Below, piece by piece: positions 7,321 to 15,608 of a DNA stretch of 43,268 bases (position 1 is the stretch's first letter; every line of letters begins with the position of its first letter). This DNA is from SAR324 cluster bacterium. GTDB taxonomy: Bacteria; SAR324; NAC60-12. The stretch spans positions 1 through 43,268 of the forward strand of contig JADGAV010000042.1 of assembly GCA_015231825.1 (NCBI GenBank). Direction: 5' to 3'. The position numbers and the translations under genes were made by a program. The notes beneath the pieces are model-generated. The model did no database searches. It saw only the letters and a program-made list of their open reading frames with translations, and was not told where the DNA came from.

Positions 7321-8268
7321 TTACGATTCTCGTTCTCCCATAATCCCTTTGGGTCGAAGAATCAACATGATCACCATCAGCAGATAGGGAAGGAGGGGTC
7401 CGGTATTCTCTACCTTTATTCGCCAGAGATCTGGAAACCAGGGTTCTGGACCCAGTTCAATATTGAAGACCGCCAGCAAATCGATCAAAGAATAATCGTA
7501 GCCCACAGCAAAGGTCTGCAAGGTTGCGATGAGCAGAGAGGCAATCAGGGCCCCGGTCAAGGAACCCATACCTCCAATCACAATCACTACAAAAACGATG
7601 GGACCGAGCAGAATCGCCATGCTGGGACTGGTCATCAGATAGTTGCCGCCAATCACTCCGGCCAATCCTGCCAGAGCCGATCCACCGCCAAATACCAGCA
7701 TGAATATCCGCGGGACATTGTGACCCAACATCCCCACACCTTCGGGATGAGTCAGAGACGCCTGGATGATAATGCCGGTCCGGGTTTTGGTCAGCAGCAG
7801 ATAAAGCACGACGAAGATAAAAACCGAAATGGCTAACATGAACAAGCGATAGACAGGAAAATCACTTTCAAAAAGCCTGAAAATTGTAAAATCCAGTGAA
7901 GACGGAACCTGGTAGTTCAAAGCGACCCGTCCCCAGATAAGAAGAATCAACTCCTCGATCATGAAGGCCAGGCCAAAGGTGAACAGCAATTCGGCTACAT
8001 GTCCATGTTTATGGACGGTACGCAATCCAAAACGTTCGACGGCGGCCCCCAATAATCCGATCAAAATCGGCGCAATCACCAGAGCGGTCCAGAATCCCGC
8101 AAACTGACTGATCTGAAAGGCAAAATAGGCTCCCAACATATAGAAGCTTGCATGGGCGAAATTCAATACCCCCATCATCCCGAAAATAAGGGTCAAACCA
8201 CTCGACAGCATAAACAGCAGCATGCCGAATACCAGACTGTTCAAAAGTGATATTACGTAAAATTCCAT
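7321..8268 (-). CDS. livH: HAAT-type ABC transporter permease LivH (first operon)
   Basis: Inner-membrane permease of 315 aa starting MEFYVISLLNSL, with LivH hallmarks GLTLIFGMMGVLNFAHASFY near the N-terminus and a GGMGSLTGALI segment in the last third. A longer reading from TTG at 8307 adds 13 residues, but those cover a GC-rich hairpin (8285-8301) and have no good ribosome-binding site. ATG at 8268 has GAGGAAG, with somewhat long spacing. It lies 105 bases downstream of the binding-protein gene, an interval that holds two hairpins likely to tune its expression relative to that gene. Confidence 0.92.
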   Translation of the reverse strand: MEFYVISLLNSLVFGMLLFMLSSGLTLIFGMMGVLNFAHASFYMLGAYFAFQISQFAGFWTALVIAPILIGLLGAAVERFGLRTVHKHGHVAELLFTFGLAFMIEELILLIWGRVALNYQVPSSLDFTIFRLFESDFPVYRLFMLAISVFIFVVLYLLLTKTRTGIIIQASLTHPEGVGMLGHNVPRIFMLVFGGGSALAGLAGVIGGNYLMTSPSMAILLGPIVFVVIVIGGMGSLTGALIASLLIATLQTFAVGYDYSLIDLLAVFNIELGPEPWFPDLWRIKVENTGPLLPYLLMVIMLILRPKGIMGERES

Positions 8269-8284
8269 TAGAAGAAGGCTTCCT

Positions 8285-8301
8285 CGGGGATTGTCACCCC
8301 G
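8285..8301 (-). promoter_or_regulatory. Second intercistronic hairpin before livH
   Basis: CGGGG (8285-8289) pairs with CCCCG (8297-8301) around a seven-base loop. It lies just upstream of the livH ribosome-binding region on the minus strand. It may affect livH translation or mRNA stability. Confidence 0.4.
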
Positions 8302-8311
8302 ATACAATTAA

Positions 8312-8351
8312 AACCCGCTTCCTGGAATTGGAGCACCAGAACAAGCGGGTT
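8312..8351 (-). terminator. Intercistronic hairpin between binding-protein gene and livH, partial terminator or mRNA stabiliser
   Basis: AACCCGCTT and AAGCGGGTT (8343-8351 and 8312-8320) form a perfect nine-pair stem. Inside the loop CTGG can pair with CCAG. On the transcribed minus strand the stem is followed by TTAATTG after the closing TT. Such hairpins between a binding-protein gene and its permease genes commonly lower downstream expression. The second Liv operon has a similar hairpin in the same place. Confidence 0.6.
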
Positions 8352-8373
8352 CGCAAATCGTTTGATGAACAGT

Positions 8374-9639
8374 TTATGGACGTTTCATGTTGCACGAAGA
8401 AGGCGTCGCCGTATCCATTGTTTGAGTCTTCGCTTCTGTGGTCGGACCGAAGCCGGTGTTTTCACGATCATATTTCACCATTTTGCCGTCCGTTTTAGTG
8501 AAACGGGAAATATAAAGCGGTTGCAGAAGCTGATGGTCTTTGGCTCCCATCACAACTTTTCCATAGTAGGTGGTGTGCTCCATTCCTTCCATTGCATAAG
8601 CAACAGCCTTGGGATCGGCACTGCCCGCCTTATTGAAGGCCTTGACCAGCATTTCCATCATGGTTCGAATCCGCCCGTAATACCACGGAACTTTTCCTCC
8701 TTCGCCAAATTTTTCATTGTATGACATGCGAAATTCAGCATCCCCGGGTCTGTCTTCCTCAACAGACAAGTTGTCATGCCACTCGGTGACCTGTCTCAAT
8801 CCATTCATTGCACTGCCCATGGTTGAAGGGGTTCCCAATCCGCCCGCATAGAATGTATAGAACGCTGCATCCAATCCCGATTCTTTCACACTTTTTCCCA
8901 ACAAAGACATGTCGGCTCCCCAGTTGCCCGTAATGACGGCCTGTGCCCCTGATTTTTTGATTTTGGCAACATAAGGAGAAAAATCCTTTACTTTCCCAAT
9001 CGGGTGAAAAGTATCGCCCACAATCTCAATATCCGGGCGTTTCTCTTTCAGCATCTTCTTTGCCGCAGCGCTGACGGCATGACCAAAGACATAGTCCTGG
9101 TCGATCAGGTAGACTTTATTGATGCTGGGAGTTTTCTTGATAGCATCTGTGATGGCCTGCATCTTCATGTCGACATGGGCGTCAAAACGGAAGTGCCAGA
9201 AATCACATTTTTCCTGAGTGAATGCAGGAGTAACAGCAGCATAGTTAAAATAAAGCACGGTTTTATCAGGATTCCGCTTATTGTGCTTTTTTACAGCTTC
9301 AATCAAGGCACCGGCCACACTGGAACCATTCCCCTGCGTGATAAAACGGATTCCCTGATCAATAGCATGTTTCAGCTGAACCAAACTCTCTTTGGCACTG
9401 ATCTTGTTGTCAAACGGAACAATTTCAAGCTGGATTCCTCCCAGAACCCCTCCTTCTGAATTGATCTTATCGGCCATGAATTTAAAATGCTTGTGTCCGG
9501 CATCCCCGACATCACCAAAGGCTCCTGACAAAGGATCAATATAGGCGATCCGAATTGGATCCGCAGAAAAAGCGGAATTTGAAAAAACCAAACATACGAC
9601 TGTCCCCAACAAGAACAGCAACATATTTTTTAATTTCAT
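8374..9639 (-). CDS. HAAT-type ABC transporter substrate-binding protein (first operon)
   Basis: Periplasmic binding protein of 421 aa. Signal peptide MKLKNMLLFLLGTVVCLVF, with likely cleavage after NSAFSA. The mature protein begins with IRIAYIDPLSGAFGDVG, typical of the leucine/amide-binding (peripla_BP_6) family, and continues with a GGVLGGIQLEIVPFDNK segment. The start has AAGGAG upstream. It is the first gene of a five-gene minus-strand operon (binding protein, LivH, LivM, LivG, LivF). The ligand could be a branched-chain amino acid, amide, urea or an aromatic or hydroxylated acid; the sequence does not decide. It is only distantly like the second-operon protein at 37760-38995. Confidence 0.9.
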   Translation of the reverse strand: MKLKNMLLFLLGTVVCLVFSNSAFSADPIRIAYIDPLSGAFGDVGDAGHKHFKFMADKINSEGGVLGGIQLEIVPFDNKISAKESLVQLKHAIDQGIRFITQGNGSSVAGALIEAVKKHNKRNPDKTVLYFNYAAVTPAFTQEKCDFWHFRFDAHVDMKMQAITDAIKKTPSINKVYLIDQDYVFGHAVSAAAKKMLKEKRPDIEIVGDTFHPIGKVKDFSPYVAKIKKSGAQAVITGNWGADMSLLGKSVKESGLDAAFYTFYAGGLGTPSTMGSAMNGLRQVTEWHDNLSVEEDRPGDAEFRMSYNEKFGEGGKVPWYYGRIRTMMEMLVKAFNKAGSADPKAVAYAMEGMEHTTYYGKVVMGAKDHQLLQPLYISRFTKTDGKMVKYDRENTGFGPTTEAKTQTMDTATPSSCNMKRP

Positions 9640-10288
9640 TTCTGTCTCCTTATTATTTGTTCAATAAGCAAATAGATCGACAAACAATGATCAACTGGAT
9701 GTCGAGCTGACAATCACCCGATGAATTAAAAAAAACCAGATCTGATCGGTGATAAATTCATGAAAATTTGAATCTCCCAGCAAACGCAAACAACAGCGGA
9801 TTTTTGAGACCTTTCATTTTCCAATCACCAAATTGGAGGTACTTAAATTAGTCTCCCTCTATCAGCCAATTGAACGTCTGTCAAGAACAAAGAACTGTTC
9901 CGCCAATTACCAGTTTTCAGAAAAAAATGGAATACTCCTTCCCATATGAGTTCATTTCCTGCCTAAAGTGTTTTTGGTAATTTTTTATTTGCTTCTTAAC
10001 AGAAGTCATATCCGTGATCTTCCTGACATGAACTGATTCTATCTGCAGGAATGGGTTACAAATGGCAATCAAATTTCCTGGAATTGCTGCTATCATAAAA
10101 AGCATTTGGGTCGACCATGTCAATCGAATGAGTCAATTCTCAACAGCCATTTGACTCTCGAAAGTGTTGAAATTGAACTTCACTTGTAGAAAAATTTTAG
10201 AAAACCGACAAATATACTTTGCATTAGCGGACATTTACGGTATCATCGGGACTCTTAAAGAGTTTTTTAACGAATATTCGGAGAAGCT
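9640..10288. other. 650-base divergent intergenic region between Liv operon 1 and the XRE gene
   Basis: The region carries the leader of the minus-strand transporter operon (promoter candidate at 9856-9884) and the upstream region of the plus-strand XRE gene. Near the latter, ACTCT (10251-10255) and AGAGT (10259-10263) form a small hairpin followed by TTTTT, 25 bases before the start. It might end upstream transcripts or act as an operator. No convincing gene was found in either strand between 9885 and 10250. Confidence 0.5.
9856..9884 (-). promoter_or_regulatory. Candidate promoter of Liv operon 1
   Basis: On the minus strand TTGACA (9879-9884) is followed by 17 bases and TAGAGG (9856-9861). 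The -10 is poor, but the whole pattern TTGACA-N6-CAAT-N7-TAG recurs upstream of the second Liv operon (37523-37548). The leader to the binding-protein ATG is about 217 bases. Confidence 0.35.
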
Positions 10289-10855
10289 ATGAAAATTGAA
10301 GATACTGAAATTTCACAAAGGTTGAAAGAATTCGTCAAGGAAAATGGTGGGAATGTTTCTGCAATTGCCCGGGATTGCGACCTCACAATCGGACACCTCG
10401 GCGACATTATACGCGGAGCAAAAAGAATTTCAGCGAGCGTGCTGAGAGCATTAGCGGAAAAAAAGGACCTCAATCCAACCTGGTTGTTTACAGGGGCCGG
10501 AAACATGTTTCTTGGTTCAAAATCGAGTATGCCCGACAAAACAGCAGAAAGTGCAAACTTGATTGAGAACAACCGCTTGAAGGATGAGATTACAGGTTTG
10601 TTGCGAGAAAAAGTACAGCACCTGGAACAGGAACTTGGAAAACAGACTCAATCTCATCAGGAAATGGATCATCAGTTTCGCAGAAAACTTTCAAAATACG
10701 AATCGAAACTGAAGGGGTTGATGAAAGAATTGGGATATTCAGATGAAAAAATCTTAGGATTCATCAACGACGATATCAGTTTGACCAGCCTCCTCGATGA
10801 TGCCCGTCAAACTCGCCAGGTCAAAAGGCTTGGGAAGAAAAGTGAACGCGCCTAA
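10289..10855 (+). CDS. XRE/CI-type helix-turn-helix protein with C-terminal coiled coil
   Basis: A 188-aa protein. Residues 1-70 look like a lambda-repressor-like HTH: ISQRLKEFVKENGG, NVSAIARDCDLTIGHLGDIIRGA, then SVLRALAEKKDLNPTWLFTG, the last part common in bacteriophage CI-type regulators. Residues about 90-150 are a charged heptad stretch likely to form a coiled coil for dimerisation. No peptidase-like C-terminal domain is present. The start has GGAGAAG. Its last 102 bases lie antisense to the response-regulator gene. It probably binds DNA and may regulate neighbours, but targets cannot be read from the sequence. Confidence 0.75.
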   Translation: MKIEDTEISQRLKEFVKENGGNVSAIARDCDLTIGHLGDIIRGAKRISASVLRALAEKKDLNPTWLFTGAGNMFLGSKSSMPDKTAESANLIENNRLKDEITGLLREKVQHLEQELGKQTQSHQEMDHQFRRKLSKYESKLKGLMKELGYSDEKILGFINDDISLTSLLDDARQTRQVKRLGKKSERA

Positions 10856-11158
10856 ATTAAAGGCTTCTTCATAACTTTCCGAATCACCAGAAATAAAAAC
10901 TACTGGAATCTTTTGAAATGCAGGCATCTGCTTGATTTTTTTTGATAAATCAAAACCATGCCCCCATTCCAAATGAACATCAAGGAAAAATATATCAGGG
11001 ATGAATTTTCGGGTCATCAATAATTCGAGGCACTCCTGCCCCGAAGAAAAGGCCCGAATATCATATTGTTCTGCCAACCCCATTGAAAACATAGCAATGA
11101 ATTCACGATCATCATCGACGAGAATAACTTTTTTCTTGTTGTGCTGATCGTGCTCCAT
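10754..11158 (-). CDS. Single-domain response regulator (CheY-like receiver)
   Basis: A stand-alone receiver domain of 134 aa. KKVILVDDDREF gives the acidic pocket, FFLDVHLEWG carries the phospho-acceptor Asp, VVFISGDS holds the conserved Ser/Thr position and FLPKPFD the Lys. No output domain follows. ATG at 11158 is preceded by AAGGGGA, so I prefer it to the upstream start at 11215, which would add 19 residues without a good ribosome-binding site. It overlaps the XRE gene tail to tail. The conserved Lys of the receiver is encoded inside the overlap, so this gene's frame is real there. The cognate kinase is not adjacent. Confidence 0.85.
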   Translation of the reverse strand: MEHDQHNKKKVILVDDDREFIAMFSMGLAEQYDIRAFSSGQECLELLMTRKFIPDIFFLDVHLEWGHGFDLSKKIKQMPAFQKIPVVFISGDSESYEEAFNLGAFTFLPKPFDLASLTGIIEEAGQTDIVVDES

Positions 11159-11368
11159 AGACTTCCCCTTCAAAACAGATTGATTCTGCAAAATCAAACA
11201 CTTTAACTTTTCCACACAAATCGGCAGTCGTAAGCGACCTTAATTGTTTTGAGGGTCTACAAAGCCAATGCGCATTTCCTTCCAGAAAATCTGCAAACTA
11301 TATTTTTCCTAAGCACAGAGAATTGGCTGCCAGGAAGCAAGACACTTTAAAATGAGGCGGAAAGTTCG

Positions 11369-11397
11369 GCAGCCGCAGAACTGATGTCTGCGGCTGC
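11369..11397 (-). terminator. Strong GC-rich hairpin between the response regulator and lipoprotein genes
   Basis: GCAGCCGCAGA (11369-11379) and TCTGCGGCTGC (11387-11397) form a perfect 11-pair stem with a seven-base loop, 34 bases downstream of the stop of the minus-strand lipoprotein gene at 11431. There is no long T-run, so it may be a pause, a rho-assisted terminator or a 3'-end stabiliser. Confidence 0.55.
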
Positions 11398-11430
11398 GTC
11401 AATATTTCTATTAGAATTTTGGATGGCAGT

Positions 11431-11808
11431 TCAATTACAACGGTAAGCGGTAGAACGGAATTCTGTGGAAAGCATATCCGTCAGGAAACCTTCATCCACC
11501 GGGGCATAGCTCCCTCCAACCAAGACAGTATCCGCACCCAATTCTTCTGCTGCCGCATTTCGGGTTTGCTGAAGGGTATTATTGAAATCAGAATCTTTAA
11601 CACCCGTTTCAGGATTCTTTAACCCTTTATGAGCAGTGCTGTTCGCCCATGGAGAATAAGAACGGATCCGACCTTTCAATTCACATTTTTGCACCATGCT
11701 GACATCGGTGACAACTTTGACTTTTGCTCCTTCATCGGTTAAGCCGACACATCCTGTTGAAAGAAACAGGGCCGCACAAAAACTCAGTATTCCATAACTT
11801 TTCTTCAT
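11431..11808 (-). CDS. DUF4156-family lipoprotein
   Basis: A 125-aa exported lipoprotein. Signal peptide MKKSYGILSFCAALFLSTGC has a lipobox ending at Cys (LSTGC), so it is probably acylated and lies in the envelope. The mature part follows the DUF4156 pattern, with CELKGRIRSYSPW and a later TRNAAAEELGADTVLVGGS motif common to small envelope proteins of this family. ATG at 11808 is preceded by GAGGAAATT. Function unknown. A neighbouring lipoprotein follows the same strand 98 bases upstream, and both may share a transcript. Confidence 0.75.
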   Translation of the reverse strand: MKKSYGILSFCAALFLSTGCVGLTDEGAKVKVVTDVSMVQKCELKGRIRSYSPWANSTAHKGLKNPETGVKDSDFNNTLQQTRNAAAEELGADTVLVGGSYAPVDEGFLTDMLSTEFRSTAYRCN

Positions 11809-11906
11809 AATTTCCTCATAAAATAAATGACAAATTGACAATTGTGATGAAGTCTCAATTGATTTTTTCCAGTAAAAATTTCATAAACAAGCGGCAAGAA
11901 AGCCTT

Positions 11907-12371
11907 TTACATTTCTTTTTCAACAGGTGCGGGATCACAATAATATGCATCAGCAATGACCCCTTCATCAGCATAAGTTTTTCTTATCCAGATTCTAAAA
12001 TCTTTGAACCAATCATCATCTTTTGCATCTCTTTCCTCAAATTGTTGCATCACACCTTTGATATTCAATTTTCTTTTGATGACGATGGCATTGGCGACCC
12101 AGTTTTTATTTTGCTCCGCTTTTTCTTGAACCCCTCTGGCTCCTTGTCTGGTATTGTATTTTTCATTGATCTCCAAAGCGGCTTCGCGCGCTTCGCATTG
12201 TGCTTCTTCAATATTCCAATCATTCGCAAAAATTGTCCCGACTTTCTTGCAGACTCCTGACTTCGTCTTATTAAACTCAATTGTATTTGAATACATGTAA
12301 GCCTTATCAGCACACCCTGCAAAGGAAAACAGAACTGCACCCAAAGCTAAAATACCAACAATTTTATTCAT
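11907..12371 (-). CDS. Small putative lipoprotein, unknown function
   Basis: A 154-aa protein. Signal peptide MNKIVGILALGAVLFSFAGC gives a clear lipobox (FAGC). The mature part is charged and has three further Cys (GVCKKV, EAQCEAREAA, YYCDPAP), which may form disulfides in the periplasm. No family recognised. ATG at 12371 has a GGGG stretch in the correct place; a start at 12395 would only add eight residues. Located between the DUF4156 gene and the fcl gene on the same strand. Confidence 0.65.
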   Translation of the reverse strand: MNKIVGILALGAVLFSFAGCADKAYMYSNTIEFNKTKSGVCKKVGTIFANDWNIEEAQCEAREAALEINEKYNTRQGARGVQEKAEQNKNWVANAIVIKRKLNIKGVMQQFEERDAKDDDWFKDFRIWIRKTYADEGVIADAYYCDPAPVEKEM

Positions 12372-12435
12372 GCTTACCCCTTGTTTACCAAACAACTTTT
12401 TGGAATATTAAAAAACTTCAATAGATTTCAATGAA

Positions 12436-12481
12436 CAGTTAACCTTTTATTGTGATGAGCAGTTAACTTTTAATTGTGATG
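12436..12481 (+). repeat. Tandem 22-base direct repeat, period 24
   Basis: The unit CAGTTAAC-YTTTWATTGTGATG occurs at 12436-12457 and 12460-12481, differing at a few positions. It lies between the fcl 3' end and the lipoprotein 5' end, both on the minus strand, so it sits upstream of the lipoprotein genes (start 12371) and could hold paired regulator sites. Confidence 0.6.
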
Positions 12482-12565
12482 CTGCTGTTTTATTCTCTAT
12501 TAAAATCAATTAACATACTTGATCATGAATCGCAAACCAAAGCCTGATGAACGCCCAAAATTATT

Positions 12566-13513
12566 TTATAAACCGGCATCCTTCAGATATTCACGCCGGT
12601 ACCATTCATAAGTGATTTTGAGTCCGGCACGAAGGGAAGTTGGCGCTGACCATCCCAATCGATTGATACGCGAAACGTCCAAAACTTTCCGTGGTGTGCC
12701 ATCCGGTTTGGAACTGTCGTAAACCAGTCGAACCCCAGCACCGACAATTTCATTGATCAACCCTGCTAATTCTTGAATGCTTAAATCAATTCCGCTTCCA
12801 ACATTGATGATTTCCGATTCTTCATAGTGATTCATCAAAAAGAGGCAGGCCTCCGCCAAATCATCAACAAATAAAAGTTCCCGTCTGGGAGACCCGGTCC
12901 CCCAAATCGTCACTTCTCTCAAATTTGATGTGCGTGCTTCATGAAAGCGCCGGATTAGTGCCGGTACCACATGTGAATTTTCAGGATGGAAATTGTCATT
13001 GATCCCGTAAAGGTTTGTGGGCATTACCGAAATGAAATTCGTCCCATATTGGCGATTGTAACTCTGGCAGGTTTTGATTCCTGCAATTTTCGCAACTGCA
13101 TAAGGTTCATTGCTGGGTTCAAGAGCGCCTGTCAGGAGAAATTCTTCTTTGATCGGTTGCGGGCAAAGTTTCGGATAGATGCAGGAACTTCCCAGGAACA
13201 TCACTTTTTTGACATGATGCAGATATGCTTGATGAAGAACCGAATTTTGAATCTGCAGATTTTCATAGATGAACTCCGCCGGGTAGCGGCTATTGGCATA
13301 AATGCCTCCTGCTTTGGCAGCAGCCAGAAAAATATACTCTGGCTTTTCCTCTTCAAACTTTTTCGCTACCGCTGCACTGTTCTTTAAGTCCAGTTCCTGA
13401 CGGGAGCAGGTGATCAGGTTGGTATACCCCTCTTTTTGTAGCTGACGTAACAATGCAGAACCCACTAATCCACGATGTCCTGCAACAAAAATTTTGGAGG
13501 ATTTCTCCATCAT
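12566..13513 (-). CDS. fcl: GDP-L-fucose synthase
   Basis: Cytosolic enzyme converting GDP-4-keto-6-deoxy-D-mannose to GDP-L-fucose using NADPH (epimerase then reductase). It is 315 aa, the usual length, and an SDR protein: FVAGHRGLVGSA gives the nucleotide-binding motif, GSSCIYP contributes the catalytic Ser, and EPYAVAKIAG carries the YxxxK pair. LTGALEPSNEPYA matches the family. ATG at 13513 overlaps the gmd stop by four bases (13510-13513), so the two are translationally coupled. Its partner gmd makes its substrate. The products probably go into lipopolysaccharide or capsule. Confidence 0.95.
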   Translation of the reverse strand: MMEKSSKIFVAGHRGLVGSALLRQLQKEGYTNLITCSRQELDLKNSAAVAKKFEEEKPEYIFLAAAKAGGIYANSRYPAEFIYENLQIQNSVLHQAYLHHVKKVMFLGSSCIYPKLCPQPIKEEFLLTGALEPSNEPYAVAKIAGIKTCQSYNRQYGTNFISVMPTNLYGINDNFHPENSHVVPALIRRFHEARTSNLREVTIWGTGSPRRELLFVDDLAEACLFLMNHYEESEIINVGSGIDLSIQELAGLINEIVGAGVRLVYDSSKPDGTPRKVLDVSRINRLGWSAPTSLRAGLKITYEWYRREYLKDAGL

Positions 13514-14595
13514 TCAAACATGGCTTGTGATCGAACAATTGATTGGGATTCCAATTCTTTCCTTGCTTCCTGAAGATCAGAATGAATCATTTCCGCAACC
13601 AGGCTTTTAACATCATGCTTTGGGGTCCATCCCAGTTTATTTCGTGCTTTAGAGGCATCTCCTAAAAGGATATCGACTTCCGTCGGACGAAAATACCGAG
13701 GATCGACCTCAACCCGCACTGCTCCTGAAGCAGAGTCGATCCCTTTTTCATCAACCCCTGTTCCCTGCCATTCCAGAGAAATACCAAGTTCTGAGAAAGC
13801 CCATTCTACAAATTTCCTCACTTTTGTTGTCACACCGGTTGCCAGAACAAAATCTTCTGCCTGCGAAGCCTGCAGGATTTGCCACATCCCTTCAGCATAA
13901 TCTCTTGCATGCCCCCAATCCCGTTCTGCATCCAGGTTTCCAAGATACAATTTTTCTTCGATTCCTAAAGAAATTCGGGTCGCCGCTCTGGTGATTTTCC
14001 GCGTCACAAAGGTCTCCCCCCGAAGGGGTGATTCATGGTTAAAAAGAATTCCATTGCAGGCAAAAATTCGATACGCTTCCCGATAATTGACCGTGATCCA
14101 GTAAGCATAAAGTTTGGCAGCCGCATAAGGAGAGCGAGGGTAAAAAGGAGTCGCTTCGTTTTGGGGAATTTCCTGCACAAGTCCATACATCTCGCTTGTC
14201 GAAGCCTGATAAAAACGAGTCTTTTCGACAAGTCCCAGCAAACGAATCGCCTCCAGTAACCTCAGTGTCCCCAAGCCATCGGCATTGGCCGTGTATTCCG
14301 GAGTTTCAAAGGAGACTTTGACATGGCTTTGTGCAGCCAAGTTATAAATTTCATCGGGTTGGACTTCCTGAATAATCCGAATTAGATTCGTTGCATCAGT
14401 TAAATCTCCATAGTGCAAGAAGAATCGGCCTTCCTCCAGGTGAGGGTCCTGGTAAAGGTGATCGATGCGAGCCGTATTGAAAGACGATGAACGACGTTTG
14501 AGTCCGTGAACGATATAATCTTTTTCGAGGAGCAATTCAGCCAGGTATGCACCATCCTGACCCGTCACCCCCGTAATCAGCGCAACTTTAGGCAT
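13510..14595 (-). CDS. gmd: GDP-mannose 4,6-dehydratase
   Basis: Cytosolic NADP-dependent SDR enzyme converting GDP-D-mannose to GDP-4-keto-6-deoxy-D-mannose, first step to GDP-L-fucose. At 361 aa it is close to the usual length (about 370). Motifs: GVTGQDGAYL (coenzyme binding), QASTSEMYG, PYAAAKLYAYW (YxxxK), and HESPLRGETFVTRKITRA near residue 185, which is highly specific to Gmd. The start lies 57 bases downstream of the unknown gene at 14653-15087, and the end overlaps fcl by four bases. Confidence 0.97.
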   Translation of the reverse strand: MPKVALITGVTGQDGAYLAELLLEKDYIVHGLKRRSSSFNTARIDHLYQDPHLEEGRFFLHYGDLTDATNLIRIIQEVQPDEIYNLAAQSHVKVSFETPEYTANADGLGTLRLLEAIRLLGLVEKTRFYQASTSEMYGLVQEIPQNEATPFYPRSPYAAAKLYAYWITVNYREAYRIFACNGILFNHESPLRGETFVTRKITRAATRISLGIEEKLYLGNLDAERDWGHARDYAEGMWQILQASQAEDFVLATGVTTKVRKFVEWAFSELGISLEWQGTGVDEKGIDSASGAVRVEVDPRYFRPTEVDILLGDASKARNKLGWTPKHDVKSLVAEMIHSDLQEARKELESQSIVRSQAMFE

Positions 14596-14652
14596 AGTGT
14601 CAAAAACAAGGTAAAATAATTTTGATAGACAAACGGAACCTGAAGGAGGAAA

Positions 14653-15087
14653 CTATCTTTTTTTACGATCTTCTTTTAAAAAGAAGCGGGAGTAGAGATT
14701 TTTCCCGGAATCGAGTTTAAATATTCCCGGTTGTTTTAACGTTTTGTTGATGGCTCGCCGGACTTCCTGATATTGCTGATACAAGCTCACGACCTGCTTA
14801 TAATGTTCAGTGCGCAAACTTACAATTTTTGTCATATTTTCGACTCGGGTGCAAAGAAAGCGCACGTCATGCTGCCCGTGTTCGTAAATAAAACGGCCGA
14901 AGGTACTGCTTTGAATTTCATCCTGTTCCAATTCTTCGAGAACTTCAGGAAATTCATCCATGATTTCTTCAAAAGTTCCCTGCTCCAAAGCATAGGCTAA
15001 ATAATCCAGCAAACCAATTTCCACGCGATACTGGTTGCAGCAGTTCAAACAAATGAAAGAAGAAATAATATGGATATTGCGAGGCAT
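14653..15087 (-). CDS. Hypothetical protein with N-terminal Cys pair
   Basis: A 144-aa mostly helical protein that I do not recognise. It starts MPRNIHIISSFICLNCC, so CxxCC near residues 13-17 could bind a metal. Residues 26-55 are acidic (TFEEIMDEFPEVLEELEQDE) and residues 85-115 (TKIVSLRTEHYKQVVSLYQQ) look like a long helix with a basic C-terminal tail. An AGGT lies four bases before the ATG. It is the first gene before gmd on the minus strand and is divergent from rpoB, so it may share a promoter with gmd and fcl; no glycan-related motif is seen. Confidence 0.55.
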   Translation of the reverse strand: MPRNIHIISSFICLNCCNQYRVEIGLLDYLAYALEQGTFEEIMDEFPEVLEELEQDEIQSSTFGRFIYEHGQHDVRFLCTRVENMTKIVSLRTEHYKQVVSLYQQYQEVRRAINKTLKQPGIFKLDSGKNLYSRFFLKEDRKKR

Positions 15088-15608
15088 GTGACCTTTCTCA
15101 AACCTGAATCGATTCTTTCGCGACCCTTCGTTTCAAAACGATTTCCTTATTATTCTGTAGTACGTGTGGGACACAACTACAAGAGATTCTTGTCATTTAT
15201 GCAGAATTCTAGCAGTGCATGCAAAATCTTTCAGAAATTTTTCCATGAATAAGAGCGTATACATTTATTTTCTTGATTCTTCCAAAATTTAATGTTAGAA
15301 GATTGGTCTTTATCATAATTTTATCATTCAGGTGATGAATGACTTTTATGAGCTACACTTCAGTCAAAATTCCCTCCTCATGGCGAATTATGGGATGGGA
15401 ACGCCATCCTGTACAAAAACCAAAGAATATCATTCCTGTTAGTTTCGAGTTCAGTTAATCATAAATACTTTCGTAAAAGTAGATTTTATGATCTCGACAA
15501 ACGAATCAATGTGGTTGAAGCATGATTGTGTGATCTTTTTTCCAATTCCGGGAAAAACAATCGGGTTACTGATCAATGATTGGTCATCATTTTAGCGGAA
15601 GAAGTACT
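15088..15608 (+). promoter_or_regulatory. 520-base divergent intergenic region, rpoB leader and regulatory sites
   Basis: The region separates the minus-strand unknown gene from rpoB. It carries a palindrome TCATTCA-GGTGA-TGAATGA (15324-15342), possibly an operator, and a hairpin GGATGG-GAACG-CCATCC (15393-15409) that would lie in the rpoB leader. A third weak stem is TTTTTCC/GGAAAAA around 15535-15556. I see no confident promoter boxes. The absence of rplJL here is notable. Confidence 0.4.

Noticed and set aside
9004..9459. Plus-strand frame of 151 codons inside the first binding-protein gene
   Set aside because: It is a shadow of the well-supported minus-strand gene.
9917..10123. 68-codon minus-strand ORF between Liv operon 1 and the XRE gene
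   Set aside because: No ribosome-binding site and no recognisable family; the length is possible by chance in AT-rich intergenic DNA. I could not separate it from noise.
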